DNA from: an uncultured Alphaproteobacteria bacterium
GTDB taxonomy: Bacteria > Pseudomonadota > Alphaproteobacteria > RF32 > CAG-239
DNA: 64,000 nucleotides
Reading direction: 5' to 3'
Assembly: GCA_934271465.1 (NCBI GenBank)
Contig: CAKQRQ010000003.1
Span: forward strand, 62,001 to 126,000
Positions 33,006-40,414 of this stretch are shown here, in pieces. A program made the translations under genes and the position numbers. The notes under the pieces were generated by a model that was given only the letters and a program-made list of their open reading frames with translations, ran no database searches and was not told the DNA's origin. Within the stretch, counting starts at the first letter, position 1, and each line of letters opens with the position of its first letter.

Positions 33006-34229
33006 TCAGCAATTCGAAACGGTATTGTTATGAACATGCAAGAATTGGGCGCAGGAACGCATCGGCTCAAAGAGCTCCGGATTGGTTGTCGTAATAAAAG
33101 CTTGAACGTTTAAATCAACGATTTTTTCAAGAAGGGCTTCCCTTTTGATGTCGTCCAGATGGGCAGCAACCTCATCCAAAAGCATGATAGGCGAAAACCC
33201 TTTATACAAACTTTGGCATTTTGTCTGAGCTAAGATAATGCTGATAAGCAGAGATTTTTGTTCCCCTGTAGAACAAAGATCGGCGGGCATGCTCTTTTTC
33301 TTGAAATAAACTTTGAAGTCTGTTCTGTTAACCCCGTCAGGATTGTCATTTTCAAGAATGTTTTTTCGTTGAGATTTGATGAGGGCGCAATAATCTTCCT
33401 CAACCTCAACGGCCGGTTTGGAATCCAAAGATTTTTCAACAATACCGTCCAGCTCCATTCGGACAGAGGGAAAAACATCATCGGGTTCTTTTTCAATAAA
33501 GGCATTCAATCGGGCAACCTGTTCTCGTCTGGCTGCGGCAATAGCCACGCCTAGAGAGGCCATATTCTCTTCTAAAGAAGAGAGCCAATAATTATCCCTT
33601 TTGCCTTCTTTAATAAGCCGATACCATTCCCGATACAAATGTTCGAACGTTGCCGTTCTCTTGGCATGTTCCATATCAAAAGCATAGACAAGACGATCCA
33701 AGAATGAGCGTCTGGGCTGACTGCCGCCCCTGAACAATCTGTCCATTTGCGGCGTCAACCAAATGGCGGATAAATAACGGCCTAAGTCAGCCTGAGAAGA
33801 TAGTTTTGTGCCGTCGAGTTTAACAATACGGCGTTCAAAAGAACGTAGTTCATCAGATTCATCAACTTCTTTTGATGATTTTTCAACGGCCGTGGACAAG
33901 GAAAATCTTTCGCCGTTATTAATGATTTCTGCAGCAACAGCCCAGTTTAACGGGGAAATAAAAGAAATATGTTCAGACAAACCTATTTGAGGAATAAAAC
34001 GCTTGATATCAGCCAATCTGGCTCCCCTGAGTCCTCGTCCGGGAGTTAAAAAAGAAACGGCTTCCAAAATGTTTGTTTTACCGCTGCCGTTTTCTCCAAA
34101 AATAATAATTGGAGCAATAGGCGTATTGAGTCGCAAAGAGGCATAGTTTCTAAAGTCAGTTAAAGTCAGGCGTTCAACACCTGACTTTAACTGGGATAAG
34201 GTTTCTAAATTTTGGGCAAGATTATCCAT
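33006..34229 (-). CDS. recF: DNA replication and repair protein RecF
   Basis: SMC-like ATPase that loads RecA at gaps with RecO and RecR. Walker A FGENGSGKTN at residues 44-53, followed by LEAVSFLTPGRGLRG; the 'LIRGGSQPRRSFLDRL'-type segment appears as LFRGGSQPRRSFLDR; signature STGEQKSLLIS and Walker B PIMLLDEVAAHLD in the C-terminal third. 407 residues. Its ATG follows the dnaN stop directly (TAAATG), so it is coupled to dnaN, the classical dnaA-dnaN-recF order, here transcribed leftward. Confidence 0.95.
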   Translation of the reverse strand: MDNLAQNLETLSQLKSGVERLTLTDFRNYASLRLNTPIAPIIIFGENGSGKTNILEAVSFLTPGRGLRGARLADIKRFIPQIGLSEHISFISPLNWAVAAEIINNGERFSLSTAVEKSSKEVDESDELRSFERRIVKLDGTKLSSQADLGRYLSAIWLTPQMDRLFRGGSQPRRSFLDRLVYAFDMEHAKRTATFEHLYREWYRLIKEGKRDNYWLSSLEENMASLGVAIAAARREQVARLNAFIEKEPDDVFPSVRMELDGIVEKSLDSKPAVEVEEDYCALIKSQRKNILENDNPDGVNRTDFKVYFKKKSMPADLCSTGEQKSLLISIILAQTKCQSLYKGFSPIMLLDEVAAHLDDIKREALLEKIVDLNVQAFITTTNPELFEPMRSCAQFLHVHNNTVSNC

Positions 34230-35348
34230 TTATACTCTCATCGGCATCAGCACATAAATAGCGCTGGCATCTGAAGTATCGTGGATAACTGACGGAGAAG
34301 ACGCATCTGCAAAAGAGATGCGGACAGTGTCGCCTTTTATTTCCGCCAAAATATCAAGCAGATAACGGAAATTATAGCCGATTTCCAAATCCTCATGTTC
34401 GTATTTTGCTTCCAAATCTTCCGAAGCGCTGCCCAAATCAGGACTTGAAGTAACAATCGTAACCTTGTTGGGATGAGTCAGCATCTTAATAGCGCGAGTT
34501 CTTTCTGCAACAACTGAAACACGATCTACGGCCGCAGCCAAATCTTTGACGCCGAGTTCCAAAGACTTATTGTTATCTGTCGGAATAACGCGTTCATAAT
34601 CCGGATAGGTGCCATCAATAAGTTTTGAAGTCAAGGTAATGTCCGTTACTGAAAAACGAACTTTGTTTTCCGAAATTTCAACGGTAACATTTTCGACAGC
34701 GCCATCATCAAGAAGTTTTCTTATTTCGGCAATTGTCTTACGCGGAATAATAACACCTTTTAAGTTTTCGGCGCCTTTAGGCAACGGGGTTTCAACACAG
34801 GCCAAACGGTGGCCGTCAGTTGCGACAACCCGTAAAACTTCAGAAGATCCTTCAGCTTTTGCATGAATATACAAACCGTTCAAATAATACCGTGTTTCTT
34901 CTGTCGAAGCCGCAAATTGTGTCCTATCGATAACATCTTTCAAATCATCTTTTGTCATAACAAAAGACGTCGGAAGCTTATCACCGGAAATAATCGGAAA
35001 ATCTTCAACGGCGATTGTTGATAGAGAAAATTTCGATCTGCCGGAAGAAATTGTCAATTGACCTTTGTCATCAGGATAAATCAGCTCAACCTGAGATCCG
35101 TCCGAAAGCTTTCTGACAATATCATAAAGCATGTGAGCAGGAGCTGTGGTAGCTCCTGTTTCCGTAATTTTAGCATCGGCCATTTCCGTAATTTCGGTAT
35201 CCATATCGGTAGCCTTAAAGCTGATACCGTCGCCAAGCGCCTCGATTCTGACGTTTGATAAAACGGGAATAGTGTTTCTTTTCTCTACAATGCTCTGAAC
35301 ATGGCTCAGAGTTTTTAATAAATTTGCACGCTCAATAGTAAATCTCAT
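34230..35348 (-). CDS. dnaN: DNA polymerase III beta sliding clamp
   Basis: Dimeric clamp that tethers the replicative polymerase. 372 residues in three equivalent domains; typical segments are 'LSHVQSIVEKRNTIPVLSNV' near the N-terminus, 'ATDGHRLACVE' in domain two and the C-terminal 'IYVLMPMRV' that forms part of the peptide-binding pocket. A 112-bp spacer carrying an inverted repeat and T-run separates it from dnaA; recF follows without a gap. Confidence 0.97.
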   Translation of the reverse strand: MRFTIERANLLKTLSHVQSIVEKRNTIPVLSNVRIEALGDGISFKATDMDTEITEMADAKITETGATTAPAHMLYDIVRKLSDGSQVELIYPDDKGQLTISSGRSKFSLSTIAVEDFPIISGDKLPTSFVMTKDDLKDVIDRTQFAASTEETRYYLNGLYIHAKAEGSSEVLRVVATDGHRLACVETPLPKGAENLKGVIIPRKTIAEIRKLLDDGAVENVTVEISENKVRFSVTDITLTSKLIDGTYPDYERVIPTDNNKSLELGVKDLAAAVDRVSVVAERTRAIKMLTHPNKVTIVTSSPDLGSASEDLEAKYEHEDLEIGYNFRYLLDILAEIKGDTVRISFADASSPSVIHDTSDASAIYVLMPMRV

Positions 35349-35361
35349 TTGCTTTTATCCA

Positions 35362-35440
35362 TAAAAAAACGACTTATTGTTAAACTTTGATAAGATTGTA
35401 ACACAAACAGTCTAAATCAAAAGACAAAACAATAAGTCGT
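35362..35440 (-). terminator. Inverted repeat with T-run between dnaA and dnaN (attenuator candidate)
   Basis: A perfect 13-bp inverted repeat (35369-35381 with 35428-35440, ACGACTTATTGTT) encloses 46 nt; the leftward strand continues directly into seven T at 35362-35368, then reaches the dnaN ribosome-binding site GGAT. The loop includes a possible -10 (TACAAT) for dnaN. This fits an intrinsic terminator or attenuator separating dnaA from dnaN, with dnaN expression resumed by read-through or an internal promoter. The large loop makes plain termination less certain. Confidence 0.5.
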
Positions 35441-35460
35441 CAACAGGTTTTTGAATAAAT

Positions 35461-36906
35461 CTAAGCGTCCAAAAGGCGTCTCAAAGCTTCAACATTTTCA
35501 GCCAAAGAAACATCTTCCATAATCAATTCTTCAACTTTACGAACGGCATGCATAACTGTTGTATGGTCTCTGTCAAACTTGCGGCCGATCTCCGGTAAAG
35601 AACGAGATGTCAACTGTTTGGCCAAATACATGGCAATCTGACGCGGACGGGCAACGGTGCGGGCACGGCGGGAAGATTGCATTTCCTTAACGGAAATATT
35701 GAAATGCTCAGCAACTTTCTTTTGGATTTCATCAATGGTTGTGCGTTTGTCAAAAGAACGCAGCATATCTTTCAAAATATCCTGAGTCATATCCAAAGTA
35801 ATTTCGTGATTGCTCAAGAGTTGAGAATGAGCGATAACACGACGCAAAGCTCCTTCAAGTTCGCGAATGTTGGATGTAATTTTGGTGGCTAAAAATTCAG
35901 CGACTTTCTGTGGAAGCTCCAAACCGAGCTGTTTGGCTTTACTGTTGAGAATTCCCATGCGCAAATCAAAATCTGTCGGATGAATGTCTGCAACCAACCC
36001 GCAACCCAAACGAGATTTCAACCGAGCTTCGATTCCTTCCAAATCAGCAGGAGATTTATCAGCTGAAATGATAATCTGGCGGCCTTCTTCAATAAGAGAA
36101 TTAAATGTATAGAAAAACTCTTCTTGAGTAGTATCTTTACCGCCCATAAATTGGACGTCATCAACCATCAAAACATCGACAGAACGAAACTGCTCTTTGA
36201 AAGCGGTTGTATCTTTGTAGCGCAAAGCTCTGACGAATTTATACATAAACTTTTCAGCCGACAAATAAACAATGTTGCGGGTCGGATCTTGTTGTTTGAT
36301 GTGCCAAGCAATGGCGTGCATCAAGTGAGTCTTTCCGAGGCCGACGCCGGAATACAAGAATAACGGGTTGAAAGAAATGTTTCTGGATTCGGCAACTTTA
36401 CGGGCAGCCGCATAAGCAAACTCATTGGTTTTGCCGACAACAAAATTGTCAAAAGTATATTGAGGATTCAGCGGAACAGATAAGGAGTCATTCAAGCTAC
36501 CGTCATTTGCATTGGCGATTAAGGAGGAAGAACCGGACTGATAAATATTTTGCGGCCGCGGAGATGTGTTAATGCTCTTTAAGAGAGAGCGGCAGGTCGG
36601 AGCGTATAACCCCTTAGACGGAACGGCTTCTTGACCTGCCTGAACGATGAAATTGATGTTTTTAATGGAGGGGTTTTTCTTTTCCCAGATTTTGTGAATA
36701 CGATCACTGTAATTTGTAATTACCCAGTTTCTCATGAAACGTGTCGGAACGCAGATATTCATTGTCCCTTCACTGAAAGATCCTATTGTTAACGGTTTAA
36801 GCCAGCTGTCAAAGGCAGTTTCTCCGATTTCGATTTTCAACTGATCACAAATCTGATTCCATTGATCCAAAACAGCTGTGTCATTAACAATTGCTTCCTC
36901 GGCCAT
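35461..36906 (-). CDS. dnaA: Chromosomal replication initiator DnaA
   Basis: AAA+ initiator that melts the origin. Domain I about residues 1-85, flexible domain II to about 145, AAA+ domain with Walker A GVGLGKTH at 187-194 and Walker B VLMVDDVQFMGGKD, and C-terminal domain IV with the DNA-binding signature DRDHTTVMHAVRKV near 445-458. 481 residues. ATG with GGGGAG upstream. Located as in many Alphaproteobacteria between rpsT and dnaN, transcribed leftward. Confidence 0.97.
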   Translation of the reverse strand: MAEEAIVNDTAVLDQWNQICDQLKIEIGETAFDSWLKPLTIGSFSEGTMNICVPTRFMRNWVITNYSDRIHKIWEKKNPSIKNINFIVQAGQEAVPSKGLYAPTCRSLLKSINTSPRPQNIYQSGSSSLIANANDGSLNDSLSVPLNPQYTFDNFVVGKTNEFAYAAARKVAESRNISFNPLFLYSGVGLGKTHLMHAIAWHIKQQDPTRNIVYLSAEKFMYKFVRALRYKDTTAFKEQFRSVDVLMVDDVQFMGGKDTTQEEFFYTFNSLIEEGRQIIISADKSPADLEGIEARLKSRLGCGLVADIHPTDFDLRMGILNSKAKQLGLELPQKVAEFLATKITSNIRELEGALRRVIAHSQLLSNHEITLDMTQDILKDMLRSFDKRTTIDEIQKKVAEHFNISVKEMQSSRRARTVARPRQIAMYLAKQLTSRSLPEIGRKFDRDHTTVMHAVRKVEELIMEDVSLAENVEALRRLLDA

Positions 36907-37303
36907 TTTTTACTCCCCAATTTATTCTCAAAAAATTAAACCCCGTCACCCGTCCTTCAAAAATCTTTTCTCTGCTGATTCGCCATGGCAAAAACCATAC
37001 GATAAAATATCAACGCAAGTTCCCCGACATACTATAATATGTCCTTGCGGATATATCAGTATAAGAAAATCCCTTTAAAATTCGAAGGATTTGACTGACA
37101 TCCCAAAAAAATAAGTATGGACGATTCTGTCTGCTTTTAGATTCTAAAAAATTTCAAAATAAATTTCAAAATTCTCTAACAAAGTGATTCGGATACTAGG
37201 ATTAAAAAAAGATAAAAACAACAGAACTTTTATAGAACATATAAATTAAATTCCTTGACAAAGCTTTTTCGAGGAGTCGCGCGGATTCTGCCGATTTTAG
37301 CGC
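36907..37303. other. dnaA-rpsT spacer: dnaA control region and candidate replication origin
   Basis: About 400 bp without genes. It contains six GANTC sites (36977, 37123, 37140, 37186, 37274, 37284), a very AT-rich stretch (about 37131-37180), and a palindrome GACATA-N6-TATGTC at 37026-37043 that resembles an operator. I found no clear cluster of TTATNCACA DnaA boxes, which weakens the case for a classical origin. It must carry the dnaA promoter. Confidence 0.4.
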
Positions 37304-37351
37304 AAAAAACACAAACCGAAAACTCCGTAAACAGAGAACGGTTTGTGTTTT
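37304..37351 (-). terminator. Intrinsic terminator of rpsT
   Basis: A perfect 13-bp stem (37306-37318 with 37339-37351, AAAACACAAACCG) with a 20-nt loop, continued by a run of six T in the leftward direction, 22 nt past the rpsT stop. Confidence 0.85.
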
Positions 37352-37373
37352 AAAAGATTGCGTAAAACTTAAA

Positions 37374-37634
37374 TTACAAAGCTTTAATTTTCTGAGACAG
37401 ACGAGAAACTTTGCGAGAGGCAGTGTTTTGTTTGAAAACACCTTTTCTGACAGCGCGCATTAATTCGGATTCGGCAGTTTTGAAAGCGGCAGCGGCAAGT
37501 TCTTTATCACCGGCAAGAATAGCTGCTTCAACTTTTTTTACAAAAGTGCGAACACGACTTCTGCGAGCCCCGTTAATAACGGCTCTTTTGTTATTTCTGA
37601 CGATTCTGCTCTTAGCAGACTTATGATTGGCCAT
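37374..37634 (-). CDS. rpsT: 30S ribosomal protein S20
   Basis: An 86-residue basic helical protein binding 16S rRNA. Typical S20 start MANHKSAKSRIVRNNKRAVINGARRSRVRTFVKK region and C-terminal 'KGVFKQNTASRKVSRLSQKI'. Monocistronic, with its own promoter (37687-37715) and terminator. Position upstream of dnaA is conserved in Alphaproteobacteria. Confidence 0.96.
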   Translation of the reverse strand: MANHKSAKSRIVRNNKRAVINGARRSRVRTFVKKVEAAILAGDKELAAAAFKTAESELMRAVRKGVFKQNTASRKVSRLSQKIKAL

Positions 37635-37685
37635 TTTTTTCTTCCATTCAAATTTAGTTGTTATTCCAATTTTTTAATGTAATGC

Positions 37686-37715
37686 TTTATAAACTTGATT
37701 CTGCAGTTAAGTCAA
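37686..37715 (-). promoter_or_regulatory. Predicted promoter of rpsT
   Basis: Leftward -35 TTGACT (complement of 37710-37715) with -10 TTATAA (17-bp spacing) or TATAAA (18-bp spacing). It would start transcription near 37680, giving a leader of about 45 nt. A GANTC site lies within the spacer. Confidence 0.65.
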
Positions 37716-37751
37716 CAATAATTTTTCGATAAAACGAGTTTAAAGGCTTTT

Positions 37752-38501
37752 TTATTTAAAATTTTCCAAAATTGCTTTAAATTCGGGGGTGTTCATGTTC
37801 AAACGGCAGCTTTTTAATTCAAGTTCCAAACCATTTTGAAGATTCATATTTTCAACCTGTTTCAGAGTCTCTTTTGCCTGCATAACGGCTTGATATGGCA
37901 GCGAAGCGATTCGATTGGCGATTCTCAGCCCCTCTTCTGATAAATCCTGAAGGGGAACAACCCTGCTGATTAACCCGCACAAAGAAGCTTCCTCCGCCGA
38001 AAGAGATTTACCTGTCAAAATAAGTTCCATGGCTTTTGCTTTACCGATACGGTGCATTAATCTTGAACAGCCGCCGAACGAAGGAATAGCTCCGATGGAA
38101 AGCTCCGGATAACCGAATTCAGCCGATTCCGCAGCAAGAACAATGTCCGCGGCCAAAGCCAGATCACACCCGAGACCAAGAGCATAGCCCGACACCAAAA
38201 CAATAAGAGGTTTGGAACAATTGGCAATTTTATTAAACTCATCTTGCCAGGCTTTGAGAGCAAGACTTTGTTGCGAAAGTTCATCGTTAAGGGCATTGAT
38301 GTCGATTCCCGCAGCAAAAACTTTATCCGAACCTTTAAGAATGATACAACGGATAGCATCATCATATTCCCATGTTTGAACCTGATAAGCAATTTCATTA
38401 AGCATCTCAAGATTGACGGCGTTCATATCATCAGGTCGGTGCAAAGTAATAATACCTGTCGATCCATCTTGAGCAGTCAAAATAGTATTGTTCTCATCCA
38501 T
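37752..38501 (-). CDS. Enoyl-CoA hydratase/isomerase (crotonase) family
   Basis: A 249-residue crotonase-fold acyl-CoA enzyme. The oxyanion-hole segment FAAGIDI is at residues 62-68; the second active-site loop is SGYALGLGCDLALA. Of the two catalytic glutamates of enoyl-CoA hydratase, the first position is Asp113 and the second is Glu133 (FGYPELSIGAIP), so the enzyme may be a variant hydratase or another crotonase. AAGGAT before the ATG. The echA-rpsT-dnaA order is conserved in Alphaproteobacteria, but no other beta-oxidation gene is near. Confidence 0.85.
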   Translation of the reverse strand: MDENNTILTAQDGSTGIITLHRPDDMNAVNLEMLNEIAYQVQTWEYDDAIRCIILKGSDKVFAAGIDINALNDELSQQSLALKAWQDEFNKIANCSKPLIVLVSGYALGLGCDLALAADIVLAAESAEFGYPELSIGAIPSFGGCSRLMHRIGKAKAMELILTGKSLSAEEASLCGLISRVVPLQDLSEEGLRIANRIASLPYQAVMQAKETLKQVENMNLQNGLELELKSCRLNMNTPEFKAILENFK

Positions 38502-38514
38502 ATTCTAAATCCTT

Positions 38515-38871
38515 TTAATTTTTGCTTTTTAGGGTTAACCGAATAACTAAAGGCGAAGCGGATTCGCGGTTGATTTCCAAAGATTCGCCTTCTCGTTCCG
38601 AAACAAGTTTTGATGAAGATATCGTTGTGATTTTCCATCCCATTTGAGGAAGTGTTTCTTTATAAAAAGAGATAACTTTGTCAAAAGATAATGTTTTGGA
38701 TTCGAAAGACATTTCAATAAAACGAATTTCCTCGTTTCCGAAGCTTAATCCCGTATCTTCTGTTTGGGTTAATTCGGCGGGCAAAGGAATATCTTCAAGT
38801 CCCTCGACAAAAGAAGCTTTTGCAGAAAAACAAAAAATAATCGTTAAGATGAAAAAACAAAAATACTTCAT
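38515..38871 (-). CDS. Unknown exported 118-residue protein
   Basis: Signal peptide 1-19 (MKYFCFFILTIIFCFSAKA). The mature part has 'LPAELTQTEDTGLSFGNEEIRFIEMSF' followed by an alpha/beta pattern 'LSFDKVISFYKETLPQMGWKI' and closing beta strands. The 'FY...LP.MGW' pattern recurs in small secreted proteins of Proteobacteria that fold as one alpha/beta unit. Function unknown. It starts upstream of echA in the same direction with a 13-nt gap, so both are probably one transcript. Confidence 0.75.
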   Translation of the reverse strand: MKYFCFFILTIIFCFSAKASFVEGLEDIPLPAELTQTEDTGLSFGNEEIRFIEMSFESKTLSFDKVISFYKETLPQMGWKITTISSSKLVSEREGESLEINRESASPLVIRLTLKSKN

Positions 38872-38996
38872 AACGGAAAATCCCTAAACTTTTTTAATAA
38901 CTGAAAGTATAAAAACTTTTTTGAGCTAATACAATAAAAATAAATTGTTGCACTCAAGTATAAAATAAGATAACTTCCGTCAGATATATAAAGAAA

Positions 38997-39533
38997 ATGA
39001 AAATGATAAAAAGATTACGCCGACAGAGTAAATATTTTGCACCGCAGACAGAAGCAGAGCATGTCTGCGACTATCCGGGATGTCAAAAAGCCGGAGAATA
39101 CAGAGCCCCGAAAGACAGGACACTGAAAGAATATTATTGGTTTTGCTTAGAACATGTTCAGGAATATAACGCCAGATGGAATTATTACGGAGATGAGTAT
39201 CCTGAAGAAAATGAAGACTTAAAACGACAGTTTAAATTTTCATCAAGAATAAAATATAATTTCGGATTCGATTTTGATGATGGATATAATATTTTTGATC
39301 ATGTTTCCTATTTTTCGGCAGAGCCGAATATTCGCCTGACGCCTGATGAACATCAGGGGCTTAAAATTATGGAAATAGAGATTGAAGGTTTGACAAAGGC
39401 TGAATTGAAAAAAGCCTACAAGAAAACGGTCAAAAAATATCATCCTGATATCAATACGGATGAATCGGCAGAAGAAAAGTTCAAAATTGTCAGCACAACT
39501 TACAAGTCTTTAATGTCTAAGTTGACACAATAA
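38997..39533 (+). CDS. DnaJ-domain protein with N-terminal Cys/His motif
   Basis: A 178-residue protein with a C-terminal J domain (about 118-178, HPD at 149-151) that stimulates DnaK ATPase. The N-terminal half holds C24-x4-C29 and C50-x2-H53, a likely zinc-binding unit, and a 'FSSRIKYNFGFDFDD' linker. This layout is an alphaproteobacterial J-domain type distinct from DnaJ proper, since the J domain is at the C-terminus and the Gly-rich and substrate-binding parts are missing. Converges with the next gene, 4 nt apart. Confidence 0.85.
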   Translation: MKMIKRLRRQSKYFAPQTEAEHVCDYPGCQKAGEYRAPKDRTLKEYYWFCLEHVQEYNARWNYYGDEYPEENEDLKRQFKFSSRIKYNFGFDFDDGYNIFDHVSYFSAEPNIRLTPDEHQGLKIMEIEIEGLTKAELKKAYKKTVKKYHPDINTDESAEEKFKIVSTTYKSLMSKLTQ

Positions 39534-39537
39534 TCTG

Positions 39538-40356
39538 TTACTCACGGACGTTTTGTTTTTTACGGGTGTCACGTAAAGCCTTTTGAACTTTTTGAGTTTC
39601 GGATTCTTTCTTTGCTCGGGACATCTTTTTGGGTTCAGTGCGACCGGATTTTTCCAAAATCATTTCAGCTGTTTCTCTGGTATTTTTCGATTTCCCGATA
39701 GCGATTAAATCTTTTTCTTTAATATCGTTTACTGTTTTTGGATTAATTTTTTGAGAGGCGGTCGAGGCTTGCCTCATCTTTTTTAATCCTTTAATTGCAA
39801 AGGAAGCGTCCTTAGGTGAAAGGCCTTTCAAATCAAGAGATGTCTTGGCGGATATATCTTTGGCTAAAGCTTTGTCATATGTTTCAGAGCTTTGGGTAAC
39901 ATCTTGAATGCTGTCTAAGGCTATTTTTTTGTTAAGTCCCTTAAGGCCAAGGTCTTTTGTCATTTTATCCGCCATTATAACGGCTTCCATCTTTCCGGCG
40001 GTTTGCTGCATATTTTGGTTTTTGAGCGTCTGCTTAAACTGAAGTTCTTTTTTTTCGTCTTCTTTCAGAGCGCTGAAAAGCGAAGACGATTCGTCGTCCA
40101 TTGAAAAATGGAGCACAATTTCGTTTTCGTCGTCCTCTTCATCATCATCATAAATATCTTTAATCTTTGTCCGAAGTTTTTTTAATCCAGGAGCTAATGT
40201 TTTAGCTTTGGCTGCGGTAGTTTTAAAGTTTCGCCGATCTTTAGCCTGAGCTTTCAGGAGTTTTTTTACATCCACGCGTCGAGAAATACGGGATTTTGTT
40301 TCAAAGCCCTTGTCTTGTTCCCATTCAATATTGGATGAAATATCGTCTTCAGCCAT
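39538..40356 (-). CDS. Unknown highly charged cytosolic protein
   Basis: A 272-residue protein without signal peptide or membrane segment; about 35 percent charged residues, an acidic stretch (DDDEEDDENE) near residue 71, and Lys/Arg-rich ends. Mostly helical with Ala/Lys/Gln-rich runs ('KDISAKTSLDLKGLSPKDASFAIKGLKKM'). Family not recognised. Composition recalls the charged protein at 8910-9458. Lies between the J-domain gene and the PAS protein, same direction as the latter with a 58-nt gap. Confidence 0.65.
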   Translation of the reverse strand: MAEDDISSNIEWEQDKGFETKSRISRRVDVKKLLKAQAKDRRNFKTTAAKAKTLAPGLKKLRTKIKDIYDDDEEDDENEIVLHFSMDDESSSLFSALKEDEKKELQFKQTLKNQNMQQTAGKMEAVIMADKMTKDLGLKGLNKKIALDSIQDVTQSSETYDKALAKDISAKTSLDLKGLSPKDASFAIKGLKKMRQASTASQKINPKTVNDIKEKDLIAIGKSKNTRETAEMILEKSGRTEPKKMSRAKKESETQKVQKALRDTRKKQNVRE

Positions 40357-40414
40357 AAAGTTCCTCTAAATATTCTTTATTCTATTAACAGTGTGTCACG
40401 ATTCTTTTTTTCTG

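Noticed and set aside
37250..37262. TTGACA near 37255 as a rightward promoter
   Set aside because: No matching -10 at 15-19 bp and no rightward gene follows; it faces the rpsT terminator.
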